This document shows, one piece after another, positions 22,775 through 30,172 of a stretch of DNA of 64,000 bases. Position 1 is the stretch's first letter; the number at the start of each line of letters is the position of its first letter. The position numbers were made by a program, and so were the translations under genes. This DNA comes from an uncultured Alphaproteobacteria bacterium. Its GTDB lineage: Bacteria > Pseudomonadota > Alphaproteobacteria > Rhizobiales > Ancalomicrobiaceae. The DNA is taken from contig CALBKH010000096.1 in assembly GCA_937892955.1 (NCBI GenBank), positions 1-64,000 on the forward strand, in the 5' to 3' direction. The notes beneath the pieces were generated by a model. It saw only the letters and a program-made list of their open reading frames with translations, was not told the DNA's origin and ran no database searches.

Positions 22775-22851
22775 GGGGGTGTAGCTCAGTCGGTTAGAGT
22801 GCCGGCCTGTCACGCCGGAGGTCGCGGGTTCGAGCCCCGTCACTCCCGCCA
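22775..22851 (+). tRNA. tRNA-Asp (anticodon GTC)
   Basis: A 77-base cloverleaf including an encoded CCA. The acceptor stem pairs 22775-22781 with 22841-22847 (one G-U), then discriminator G and CCA. The D-arm is GCTC-AGTCGGTTA-GAGT, the anticodon stem CCGGC/GCCGG holds the loop CTGTCAC with anticodon GTC at 22809-22811, and the T-arm carries GGTTCGAGCCC. All Asp identity elements (G73, GTC) are present. It stands alone, divergent from the nuo operon. A tRNA gene at the edge of an accessory-looking module could be an integration site, but I find no duplicated 3' end or integrase in the window. Confidence 0.96.
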
Positions 22852-22852
22852 T

Positions 22853-22868
22853 TTCTTCCTCGGAAGAA
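22853..22868 (+). terminator. Short inverted repeat after tRNA-Asp
   Basis: TTCTTCC-TC-GGAAGAA begins two bases after the CCA end. The stem is 7 bp with only a two-base spacer and no T-tract, so it is a weak candidate for the transcript end. Confidence 0.3.
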
Positions 22869-23059
22869 TTCCGGACATCGAAGAATCCACGACATCGTCG
22901 AAACGAGTGGAACCGCGCCTCGCGCGGCTCTCGCCGTTCGACCGTTCCGCCCTCTCCTCCTCGATCCTCCTCCCCGTCTCGGCCCGACCTCCGCCGGATC
23001 GCCGACACCGCTCCGACATTGAGATTTCGCGCGCGCGTGCGCGCGAGGCCGGAAACCGC

Positions 23060-23413
23060 TCACACCACCGGCGAACCGTAGCCGAACGAGTAGGGAACCG
23101 GCCCGGAGAAGGCGAGAACGTCGCCTTCGTCGAGCGTCGCCTCGCGGTTGATCAGGCCGCCGCCGTAGACGCCGGGCGAGATGTCGCGACCGTTGCGCAA
23201 CACCAGGAAGACGTCGGCCGGCGGCAGGCGCAATCGGTCGACGACGTCGCCGACGGTGGCGCCCGCCTCGAGTTCCATGCGCCGCACCGGCCCCTCCGGC
23301 CCGGCATGCCGAGTGAGGCTGTTGAACAGCCGCACCTCGATGGCGATCGTCGCCCCGCCGGCATTGTGTCCGAGCCCGGCCGGCGCCTGCTCGGGAACCT
23401 CGTCTCGCCGCAT
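23060..23413 (-). CDS. MoaD/ThiS-like beta-grasp protein without C-terminal Gly-Gly
   Basis: The 117-aa product has a beta-grasp core typical of small sulfur carriers: IAIEVRLFNSLTRHAG (31-40 region), LEAGATVGDVVDRLRLPPADVFLVLRNGRDI, then DEGDVLAFSGPVPYS. MoaD and ThiS work as sulfur carriers through a terminal Gly-Gly thiocarboxylate. This protein ends GYGSPVV, so it cannot work in that way unless it is trimmed. AGGAGG stands 11 bases before the ATG. It is divergent from the moeA pair across a 290-bp gap that holds a candidate FNR box, so a link to the AOR/cofactor module is likely but inferred. Confidence 0.7.
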   Translation of the reverse strand: MRRDEVPEQAPAGLGHNAGGATIAIEVRLFNSLTRHAGPEGPVRRMELEAGATVGDVVDRLRLPPADVFLVLRNGRDISPGVYGGGLINREATLDEGDVLAFSGPVPYSFGYGSPVV

Positions 23414-23454
23414 CGCCTTTTTCGCCTCCTCGCGCCCGCGCGCGTCGACCCGCG

Positions 23455-23495
23455 AAGATAGGCGACGACGGCGCGAACCCCTTGATCGCGGTCAA
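23455..23495 (-). promoter_or_regulatory. Candidate FNR/FixK-type box and -10 for the MoaD-like gene
   Basis: TTGAT-CGCG-GTCAA at 23482-23495 matches the FNR/Anr/FixK consensus TTGAT-N4-ATCAA at nine of ten positions. On the minus strand TATCTT lies at 23460-23455. A start site near 23447 would put the box at about -41.5, the classic activating position, with a 34-base leader to the MoaD-like start codon. The box could also serve the divergent moeA genes (start 23704). It is a sequence match only; anaerobic control is inference, consistent with the oxygen sensitivity of AOR enzymes. Confidence 0.45.
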
Positions 23496-23623
23496 GACGG
23501 TCGCCGAGCGAAGTCGGTCCGGCCGCTTCGCCGTGCATCGCATCGCCCGCTCGCGAGGTCGCGCCCGACCGTCCACAGGCCTCCCGCGCCGACCGATTCC
23601 CTCTGGCCGAGCGACGGCCGACC

Positions 23624-23636
23624 CGCCATTATGGCG
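23624..23636. promoter_or_regulatory. Perfect 13-base palindrome upstream of the first moeA
   Basis: CGCCAT-T-ATGGCG lies 68 bases before the moeA-like start codon at 23704. It could be an operator. It does not match the Mo-box half-site found upstream of aorA, and such palindromes arise by chance in GC-rich DNA. Confidence 0.2.
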
Positions 23637-23703
23637 CCACGAACACGACGGATCGGCCCGGCACGCAACGGGATCGACGGAGGAAACGGGGATTCGATCC
23701 AGG

Positions 23704-24810
23704 ATGAGCCGCGACGCGACGCCCGCCGCCCTCACGCCACTCTCCCGGCTCCGCGACGACATCATGAGATTCGCCGGTCCGGTGGCGCCGCGATCGGTGC
23801 CGTCGGCCGAGACGATCGGCGCGATCGCGGCCGAGGACGTCGTCGCCGCGACGGCGGTGCCGACGACGGCGGTGGCGCTGATCGCCGGCCATGCCGTCGC
23901 CTCGATCGAGACCGTCGGTGCCTCGCCCTATGCGCCGGCGAACCCCGCGCGGCTGGTTCCGGTCGCCGCCGGCGCCCCGATTCCCGACGGCTGCGACGCG
24001 GTGGTGCCCGCCGACGCCGTCACCCACGACTTCGGCCTCGCCTCGGTGCAGCAGGCGGTGGCGCCGGGCGAGAACCTGCGCCGCGCCGGCGAGGATTTCG
24101 CTGCCGGAACGCGCCTGGTGACGGCGGGGACGCGCATCGCACCGCATCTCGCCCTCCTCGCCGACGCGATCGGCCACGCGACCCTGTCGATTCGCCGTCC
24201 GCGCGTCGCGGTCCGCCACGCCGACGCGCCGGAGGCATCGCGATCGGCGCGGCTCGTCGCGGCGATGGTCGAGGCGGATGCCGAAACCACGATCGGAACC
24301 GTCGATGCACCGATCGGCGCGGCCGACCTCGTCCTCTTGGTCGGAAACGCCGAGATCGGCCCCGAAGACGCGGCGCTCGCCCTCCTCGACGGTACGGGCC
24401 GGCGTCTCGGCCACGGCGCGGCGCTCGCCGGGCTCGAATCGCTCGCCTGGGGGACGATCGCCGACCGCCCCGCCCTGGTGCTGCCGCATCGCCCGGAGGC
24501 GATCTTCGCCGCGCGCCTCACCCTGATCGAGCCGCTCCTCACCGCCCTCGCCGCGGCGCGCGAACCTCCGCCGACCGAGACCCGGCCGCTCACCCGCAAG
24601 ATCGTGTCGCAGGTGGGGATGAGCGAGATCGCGCTCCTCGCCCGTGACGGCTCCGCGTGGCGACCGCTCGCCACCGGCGGCCTGTCGTGGTCGGCGATCG
24701 CCGCCGCCGACGCCTTCGTCGAACTGCCGCCGCAGAGCGAAGGACAGGCCGAAGGCACTCTCCTCACGGCCCGCGCCCTCACCTTTCCCCCGCTTCGGAG
24801 TACCCCATGA
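23704..24810 (+). CDS. Degenerate MoeA-like molybdopterin molybdenumtransferase
   Basis: The 368-aa protein aligns with MoeA in its N-terminal half: LVPVAAGAPIPDGCDAVVPADAV and VAPGENLRRAGEDFAAGTRLVTAGTRIAPHLALLADAIG are clear MoeA segments. The catalytic core is not kept. There is no S-T-G-D-E-L motif where PRVAVRHADAPEASRSA stands, no SGGTS loop, and the DxSxMDGFA loop near the N-terminus is replaced by TTAVALIAGHAVAS. It is therefore probably not an active metal-inserting enzyme. It overlaps the next, intact MoeA by ATGA, so the two are co-translated and could form a heterodimer (MoeA is normally a homodimer). The ATG at 23704 was chosen; the frame is open upstream without MoeA character. 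Confidence 0.75.
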   Translation: MSRDATPAALTPLSRLRDDIMRFAGPVAPRSVPSAETIGAIAAEDVVAATAVPTTAVALIAGHAVASIETVGASPYAPANPARLVPVAAGAPIPDGCDAVVPADAVTHDFGLASVQQAVAPGENLRRAGEDFAAGTRLVTAGTRIAPHLALLADAIGHATLSIRRPRVAVRHADAPEASRSARLVAAMVEADAETTIGTVDAPIGAADLVLLVGNAEIGPEDAALALLDGTGRRLGHGAALAGLESLAWGTIADRPALVLPHRPEAIFAARLTLIEPLLTALAAAREPPPTETRPLTRKIVSQVGMSEIALLARDGSAWRPLATGGLSWSAIAAADAFVELPPQSEGQAEGTLLTARALTFPPLRSTP

Positions 24811-26723
24811 AACAGGACCAGTTTCTCACCGTTCTCGGCCGTGACGAGGCGCTCGCCCGGTTCGAGGCGGCGCTCGCGGCCGAACCGGTCGGGGTCGAGA
24901 CGGTGCCTCTGGCCGCCGGCCTCGGCCGCGTGGTGGCCGAGAACGTCGTGCCGGCGATCGACGTGCCGCCGTTCGATCGCTCGACCATGGACGGCTTCGC
25001 GGTGCGCGCCGCCGACGTGGCCTCCGCCTCCGAAGTCGCTCCGGTGACGCTTCGCCTCACCGGCGAGACCATCGCCTGCGGCACCGCACCGAAGCACGCG
25101 GTCGCGGCCGGCATGGCGACGGTGATCGCCACCGGCGGGCCGATCCCGCGCGGCGCCGACGCGGTGGTGCCGGTGGAGTGGACCGAACCGGGCGCCGACG
25201 GTGCCGTCGTCGTCCGCCGCGCCGTGGCGAGCGGCCAGAATCTCGCCTACGCCGGCTCGGACCTCGCCCGCGGCGAGGTGCTGCTGCGCCGCGGATCGAC
25301 CGTCGGCTCGCGCGAGATCGGCATGATGGCCGCCTGCGGCATCGGTTCGCTCGCCGTCTTCCGCCGACCGAAGGTGGCGGTGATCTCGACCGGCGACGAA
25401 CTGGTCCAGCCGGGCGAGGCGCTGCGTCCCGCCGCCATCTACGATTCGAACGGGCCGATCGTCGCCGCGGCGGTCGCCGAGAACGGCGGCGAGGCCGTCG
25501 CCTACGGGGCGATCCCCGACGACGAGGAAAAGCTGCGCGCCGCGCTCCACGAAGCGCTCGCCACCTGCGACATGGTCATCCTTTCCGGCGGCACCTCCAA
25601 GGGCGCCGGTGACTACACCGCCCGCCTCGTCGGCGAACTGGGCTCGCCCGGCATCGTCGCCCACGGCGTGGCGCTGAAGCCGGGCAAGCCGTTGTGTCTG
25701 GCGGTGTGCGAGGGCAAGGCGGTGGTGGTGCTGCCGGGCTTCCCGACCTCGGCGATGTTCACCTTCCACGAATTCGTGGTGCCGTCGCTGCGCCGTCTCG
25801 CCGGGCTTCCCGCCCGCGCCGAGGCCAAGCTCGACGCCACCGTGCCGGTGCGCGTGCCGTCGGATCGCGGCCGCACCGAATTCGTCATGGTGTCGCTCGG
25901 CGAGGGCCCCGAAGGCGAACGCATCGCCCATCCGGTATTCAAGGGTTCCGGCTCGATCTCCGCCTTCGCCCAGGCCGACGGCTTCGTCATGGTCGACGCC
26001 CTCGCCGATCAGATGCCGGCGGGCACGCTGAGCGAGGTCACCCTGTTCTCTCCCGACGTGCGCATCCCCGATCTGGTGATCGCCGGATCGCACTGCGTCG
26101 GGCTCGAGCCGATCATCGATCGGCTGGCGGCCGAGGGCTGGGTGGTGCGCGTCCTCGCCCTCGGCTCGCTCGGCGGCATCCAGGCGGCCAAGCGCGGCGA
26201 ATGCGACATCGCCCCGACCCACCTCCTCCACGCCGAGACCGGCGCGTGGAACCGCCCCTATCTCGGCGACGACATCGATCTCGTCGAAGGCTGGCGGCGC
26301 GTCCAGGGCATCGTCCACCGGCCCGGCGATCCCCGCTTCGAGGGCAAGACGGTGACCCAAGCGATCGAAACGGCGGCGAGCGCACCCGACTGCCTGATGG
26401 TCAACCGCAACCAGGGCGCCGGCACCCGCATCCTGCTCGACGGTCTGCTGGCCGGTCGACGTCCCGAGGGCTACTTCAACCAACCGCGCTCGCACGGCGC
26501 CGTCGCCGCCGCGGTCGCCCAGGGGCGGGCCGACTGGGGCATGGCGATCCGGGCGGTGGCCGAACCCTACGGCCTCGCCTTCATCCCGTACGGCGACGAG
26601 CACTACGACTTCGCCATCCCGAAGAATCGCATCGAACGCCCGGCGGTGAAGGCTTTCCTGAAGGCGCTGGCCGAGGAGAGCGTACGGGCGGAGTTGCGGA
26701 GGATCGGCTTCGAGCCGGCGTGA
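24807..26723 (+). CDS. moeA: MoeA fused to a periplasmic-binding-like domain
   Basis: The 638-aa product has an intact MoeA domain (about 1-415) that inserts molybdate or tungstate into adenylylated molybdopterin. Motifs: FDRSTMDGFA (56-65), STGDEL (194-199), SGGTSKGAGDY (260-270), KPGKP (291-295) and LPGFPTS (309-315). Residues 421-638 form a PBP_like/LysR-substrate-binding-type domain (LVIAGSHCVGLEPIIDRLAAEG, MVNRNQGAGTRILLDGLL, RSHGAVAAAVAQGRADWGMAIR). MoeA-PBP fusions are known in archaea and anaerobic bacteria, many of which use tungsten; a metal-discriminating role is inference. ATGA overlap with the degenerate MoeA. The next gene is convergent. Confidence 0.9.
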   Translation: MKQDQFLTVLGRDEALARFEAALAAEPVGVETVPLAAGLGRVVAENVVPAIDVPPFDRSTMDGFAVRAADVASASEVAPVTLRLTGETIACGTAPKHAVAAGMATVIATGGPIPRGADAVVPVEWTEPGADGAVVVRRAVASGQNLAYAGSDLARGEVLLRRGSTVGSREIGMMAACGIGSLAVFRRPKVAVISTGDELVQPGEALRPAAIYDSNGPIVAAAVAENGGEAVAYGAIPDDEEKLRAALHEALATCDMVILSGGTSKGAGDYTARLVGELGSPGIVAHGVALKPGKPLCLAVCEGKAVVVLPGFPTSAMFTFHEFVVPSLRRLAGLPARAEAKLDATVPVRVPSDRGRTEFVMVSLGEGPEGERIAHPVFKGSGSISAFAQADGFVMVDALADQMPAGTLSEVTLFSPDVRIPDLVIAGSHCVGLEPIIDRLAAEGWVVRVLALGSLGGIQAAKRGECDIAPTHLLHAETGAWNRPYLGDDIDLVEGWRRVQGIVHRPGDPRFEGKTVTQAIETAASAPDCLMVNRNQGAGTRILLDGLLAGRRPEGYFNQPRSHGAVAAAVAQGRADWGMAIRAVAEPYGLAFIPYGDEHYDFAIPKNRIERPAVKAFLKALAEESVRAELRRIGFEPA

Positions 26724-26798
26724 AGGGCAAGTCTCGCACGGCCGAGGGCGGAGATTCTGTGCGCATCCGAAGGGACGGCGTTTTCGGCCGGCACTCGT

Positions 26799-26959
26799 CC
26801 CGTCATCCCCGGCTGGAGCACTCGGAGAGTGCGGAGGGAAAGGGGATCCATCGGAGAGGCAACGGATTCATCCGGCACGATCGGGGGCGGCACGATCGGG
26901 GGCGGCACGATCGATGGCCCCCCTTCCCTCGCCCTTCGGGCTCGCCGGGGGTGACGGGC
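26799..26959. repeat. RIME-like imperfect inverted repeat with an internal 15-bp tandem repeat
   Basis: The arms at about 26799-26853 and 26912-26959 are imperfect inverted copies. The outer ends are CCCGTCATCCCCGGC and GCCGGGGGTGACGGG, and the inner ends are AGGGAAAGGGGATCCATCG and CGATGG-CCCCCCTTCCC-type. This is a common alphaproteobacterial intergenic palindrome. The space between the arms holds a 15-base unit CGGCACGATCGGGGG, two and three-quarter copies at 26873-26914. It fills the gap between the convergent moeA and modE-like genes and may act as a bidirectional transcript end. Confidence 0.65.
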
Positions 26960-26995
26960 GGATGATGCCCATGACGTGCTCCGGAGACGTCCCCC

Positions 26996-27367
26996 TCAAC
27001 AACCGTCGTCCAACCCGTCCTGCGCTTCCGGCGCCGCCATCAGCGCCTCGAGGGCGGCGACGTGCGGCGCGGCCGCCTCTTCGGTGGCGAGGAGCAGCGC
27101 CCGATAGCGCTCGACCACCTCGCGGCCGAGATCGGTGAGCGCCGCGCCCCCTCCCCCGGCGCCGCCGGTGTGGCCCTCGACCAGCGGCCGGCCGAAGGCC
27201 TTGTTGAGGTGGTCGATCAGCTCCCAGGCGCGCCGGTAGGTCATGCCGGTGGCGCGCCCTGCCGCCGAGATCGAGCCGGTCTCGGCGATCGCCTCGAGCA
27301 GCGACACCTTGCCGTGGCCGATGCGCGTCTCCGGGTCGAGCTTGAGGAACAGACGGATGGCGATCAT
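26996..27367 (-). CDS. ModE-type winged-helix DNA-binding protein without a molybdate-binding domain
   Basis: The 123-aa protein matches the N-terminal LysR-like winged helix of ModE: RIGHGKVSLLEAIAETGSISAAGRATGMTYRRAWELIDHLNKAFGRPLVEGHTGGAGGGGAALTDLGREVVERYR. E. coli ModE controls molybdate uptake genes and carries two C-terminal TOBE-type domains that bind oxyanion. Here the protein stops about 40 residues after the winged helix, so it lacks them. Gene and aorA are divergent, and a candidate Mo-box lies between them. It is probably the local regulator of aor and perhaps of itself. The ATG at 27367 begins the family sequence (MIAIRLFLKLDPE). The C-terminus ends in Cys. Confidence 0.85.
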   Translation of the reverse strand: MIAIRLFLKLDPETRIGHGKVSLLEAIAETGSISAAGRATGMTYRRAWELIDHLNKAFGRPLVEGHTGGAGGGGAALTDLGREVVERYRALLLATEEAAAPHVAALEALMAAPEAQDGLDDGC

Positions 27368-27527
27368 GGCGGCGGCTCTCCCCGGGCGAATGCGATTTTC
27401 CCGCCCCCGACGGTCCACCCGTTCGGAAGCCGATTTCGGTCGATCTTATTCGAGTCCACGGCGAAACGAAGCGTTTCCCATCGCCGCCACGCTCTCGAGC
27501 GATCGAAAAAATCCCCCCGGCCGCGGA

Positions 27528-27577
27528 TTGCAAAACCGCCTGCCACTGTTATGAATCGTTCCAACTACGAAGTAGTT
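27528..27577 (+). promoter_or_regulatory. Candidate aor promoter with adjacent palindrome
   Basis: TTGCAA (27528-27533) and TATGAA (27550-27555) are spaced by 16 bases and each match the -35/-10 consensus at four of six positions. Eight bases past this lies a perfect palindrome AACTAC-GAA-GTAGTT (27563-27577), which would cover the start-site region. The 27535-27665 stretch is visibly richer in A and T than the surrounding DNA, as expected for a regulatory region. No start site has been measured. Confidence 0.3.
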
Positions 27578-27591
27578 CGGATGAAACGACG

Positions 27592-27615
27592 CGTTGTTCG
27601 CTTGTAAGCATAACG
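27592..27615. promoter_or_regulatory. Candidate Mo-box (ModE-type operator) upstream of aorA
   Basis: CGTTGT-N12-ATAACG differs at one base from the symmetric CGTTAT-N12-ATAACG core of the E. coli ModE operator and has exactly the same 12-base spacing. It is 132 bases upstream of aorA and 225 bases upstream of the divergent ModE-like gene. The pairing of a ModE-type protein with a Mo-box-like site in the same intergenic region supports the assignment; binding itself is inferred. Confidence 0.45.
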
Positions 27616-27747
27616 CTTTCGCTGCGATTTCGCATCGTTTTGCTCGAACGACCACAAAGATTTTCATATCGGGGGGAGACGCGGACGCCGCCACGGGGCG
27701 GAGTACGTCGGACTCCCTCTCCCGCAACCCAAGGGAGGGCGCTCGGC

Positions 27748-28224
27748 ATGATGAATTCGCTGCACATCGACCCCTCGAAATGCACCGGCTGCCTCCAGTG
27801 CGAGATGGCCTGTTCGTTCGAGAACCACGGTGTCTTCGCCACCTCGAAGTCGCGCATCAAGGTGTTCGACTTCCATTCGACCGGCCGCAAGGTGCCCTAC
27901 ACCTGCACCCAGTGCGACGAAGCCTGGTGCATGCACGCTTGTCCCGTGGGCGCCATCTCGGAAGACAAGAAGACCGGCGCCAAGGTGGTCAACGAGACGA
28001 CCTGCGTCGGCTGCAAGGTGTGCACGATCGCCTGCCCCTTCGGGACGATCAACTACGTCGCCGACACCGGCAAGGTGCAGAAGTGCGACCTGTGCGCCGG
28101 TTCGCCGGCCTGCGCCGAAGCATGCCCGACCGGTGCGATCACCTTCGTCGACGCCAACTGGACCGGCCTCGACCGCATGCGCGCCTGGGCCGAGAAGCTC
28201 GACACCCAGACGGCGACGGCCTGA
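27748..28224 (+). CDS. aorA: Polyferredoxin subunit of aldehyde oxidoreductase (AorA)
   Basis: The 158-aa electron-transfer subunit carries 16 cysteines in four groups: KCTGCLQCEMAC, YTCTQCDEAWCMHACP, TCVGCKVCTIACP and KCDLCAGSPACAEACP. These are enough for four [4Fe-4S] clusters, as in the HycB/AorA class. In the characterised Aromatoleum AOR the homologous subunit links the tungsten subunit to the flavin subunit. AGGGAGG is 8-9 bases before the ATG at 27748; a second ATG follows directly. It is the first gene of the aor operon; aorB follows 17 bases later. No signal peptide, so cytoplasmic. Confidence 0.9.
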   Translation: MMNSLHIDPSKCTGCLQCEMACSFENHGVFATSKSRIKVFDFHSTGRKVPYTCTQCDEAWCMHACPVGAISEDKKTGAKVVNETTCVGCKVCTIACPFGTINYVADTGKVQKCDLCAGSPACAEACPTGAITFVDANWTGLDRMRAWAEKLDTQTATA

Positions 28225-28241
28225 GACGAGGAGGATCGAAC

Positions 28242-30089
28242 ATGTCCTGGCAACGCAAGATCCTGCGCGTCGACCTGACCGCCGGCACCTGCACCCCCGA
28301 AGACCTCAACATGGACTGGGCGCACGAGTATCTCGGCTCCCGCGGACTCGGGACGAAGTATTTCGTCGAGGAGGTCGGCGCCAAGGTCGACCCGCTGTCG
28401 CCCGCCAACAAGCTGATCTTCGCCACCGGGCCGCTCACCGGCACGATGGCTTCGACCGGCGGCCGCTACACCGTCATCACCAAGGGCCCGCTCACCGGCG
28501 CCATCGCCTGCTCCAACTCGGGCGGCTACTTCGGCGCCGAGTTGAAGATGGCCGGCTGGGACATGGTCATCCTCGAGGGCAGGTCGCCGAAGCCGGTCTA
28601 TCTCCACATCGAGAACGACACGGCCGAACTCGTCGACGCCGCGGAGATCTGGGGCACGTCGGTGTGGCACACCGAGGAGCACCTGAAGAAGAAGCATCAG
28701 GACCCGCTGATGCGCGTCTCCTCGTGCGGCCGCGCCGCCGAGCAGGGCTGCCTCTACGCCGCGGTGGTCAACGACCTGCACCGCGCCGCCGGCCGCTCCG
28801 GCGTCGGCACCGTGATGGCCTCGAAGAACCTCAAGGCGATCGCGGTGCGCGGCACCAAGGGCGTCGCCACCATCCGTGACCCGAAGGCCTTCATGGAGGC
28901 CACCAAGGCGGGCAAGAAGGTGCTCGCCGACAACGCGGTCACCGGCCAGGGCCTGCCGGCCTACGGCACCCAGGTGCTGATGAACGTCATCAACGAGATC
29001 GGCGCGCTGCCGACCCGCAACCATCGCGACATCCAGTTCGAAGGCGCGCGGGACATCTCGGCAGAAGCCATGGCCGAGAAGCGTCCGACCGACGGCAAGG
29101 CCAATCTGGTCACCAACCAGGCCTGCTTCGGCTGCACCATCGCCTGCGGCCGCATCTCCCAGCTCGACAAGACGCACTACACCGTCGTCACCAAGCCGCA
29201 GTACTGGGGCGCCTCCGGCGGCCTCGAATACGAAGCGGCCTGGGCGCTGGGCGCCGCCAACGGCGTCGACGACCTCGAGGCGCTGACCTACGCCAACTTC
29301 ATCTGCAACGAGGACGGCTTCGATCCGATCTCCTTCGGCGCCACCGTCGGCGCGGTGATGGAGCTCTATCAGATGGGCGTCCTCACCAAGGAGCAGATCG
29401 GCATCGAGGCGCCGTTCGGCTCGGCCCGGGCGCTGACGTTCCTGGCGGAGAAGGTGGCGCTCGGCGAGGGCTTCGGCCGCGAAGTCGCCATGGGTTCGAA
29501 GCGGCTCTGCGAGAAGTACGGCCATCCGGACCTGTCGATGTCGGTCAAGGGCCAGGAATTCCCGGCCTACGACAGCCGCGGCATCCAGGGCATGGGCCTG
29601 ACCTACGCCACCTCCAACCGCGGCGCCTGCCACCTGCGCAGCTACACCGTGGCCTCGGAAGTGCTGGGCATCCCGATCAAGACCGACCCGTTGGCGACCG
29701 AAGGCAAGGCGGGCCTCGTCAAGGCCTTCCAGGATGCCACCGCCGCCTTCGACTCGGCCGGCATCTGCATCTTCACCTCCTTCGCCTGGACGCTGGCGGA
29801 CGTCGCACCGCAGCTGCAGGCCGCCTGTGAAGGCGACTGGAGCCTGGAGAACCTGGAGAAGGTCGGCGAACGCATCTGGAACATGGAGCGCATGTTCAAC
29901 AACGCCGCCGGCTTCACTTCGAAGGACGACAGCCTGCCCAAGCGCCTCCTGACCGAACCGGCCAAGACCGGCCCGGCCAAGGGTCTGGTCAACGGCCTCG
30001 ACAAGATGCTGCCGGAATACTACCAGCTGCGCGGCTGGACGCAGGATGGCGTGCCGACCAACGAGACGCGCGTGCGCCTCGGGCTCTGA
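28242..30089 (+). CDS. aorB: Tungsten-type aldehyde:ferredoxin oxidoreductase catalytic subunit (AorB)
   Basis: The 615-aa product belongs to the AOR family, which holds a tungsto-bispterin and one [4Fe-4S] cluster and interconverts aldehydes and carboxylic acids. Visible are the pterin-binding N-terminal domain (TGPLTGTMASTGGRYTVITK, 62-81; SNSGGYFGAELKMAGWD, 91-107), the cluster motif CFGCTIAC (Cys295, 298, 302) with the distal Cys509 in SAGICIFTSF, the NEDGFDPIS segment (356-364) and NRGACHLRSY (459-468). The length matches bacterial AorB. GAGGAGG is 7 bases before the ATG. Use of tungsten rather than molybdenum is inferred from family membership, not visible in the sequence. Confidence 0.92.
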   Translation: MSWQRKILRVDLTAGTCTPEDLNMDWAHEYLGSRGLGTKYFVEEVGAKVDPLSPANKLIFATGPLTGTMASTGGRYTVITKGPLTGAIACSNSGGYFGAELKMAGWDMVILEGRSPKPVYLHIENDTAELVDAAEIWGTSVWHTEEHLKKKHQDPLMRVSSCGRAAEQGCLYAAVVNDLHRAAGRSGVGTVMASKNLKAIAVRGTKGVATIRDPKAFMEATKAGKKVLADNAVTGQGLPAYGTQVLMNVINEIGALPTRNHRDIQFEGARDISAEAMAEKRPTDGKANLVTNQACFGCTIACGRISQLDKTHYTVVTKPQYWGASGGLEYEAAWALGAANGVDDLEALTYANFICNEDGFDPISFGATVGAVMELYQMGVLTKEQIGIEAPFGSARALTFLAEKVALGEGFGREVAMGSKRLCEKYGHPDLSMSVKGQEFPAYDSRGIQGMGLTYATSNRGACHLRSYTVASEVLGIPIKTDPLATEGKAGLVKAFQDATAAFDSAGICIFTSFAWTLADVAPQLQAACEGDWSLENLEKVGERIWNMERMFNNAAGFTSKDDSLPKRLLTEPAKTGPAKGLVNGLDKMLPEYYQLRGWTQDGVPTNETRVRLGL

Positions 30090-30172
30090 CCACGCCCCAT
30101 CATCGCGGGCCGCGCGGGGCGAGACCTCCGCGCGGCTCTCTTCGTCCGAGACCGGACCTGCGGGAGCGCCTC

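Noticed and set aside
22586..23008. Open frames crossing the tRNA-Asp gene
   Set aside because: They run through the tRNA and contain its translation; no family resemblance and no ribosome binding site.
26873..26914. 15-bp tandem repeat as a CRISPR-like array
   Set aside because: The copies are directly adjacent with no spacers, only about three units, and no cas genes are present.
27640..27747. N-terminal extension of AorA from an upstream start at 27640
   Set aside because: The extension is Arg/Pro/Thr-rich and unlike ferredoxins, while AGGGAGG is well placed for the ATG at 27748.
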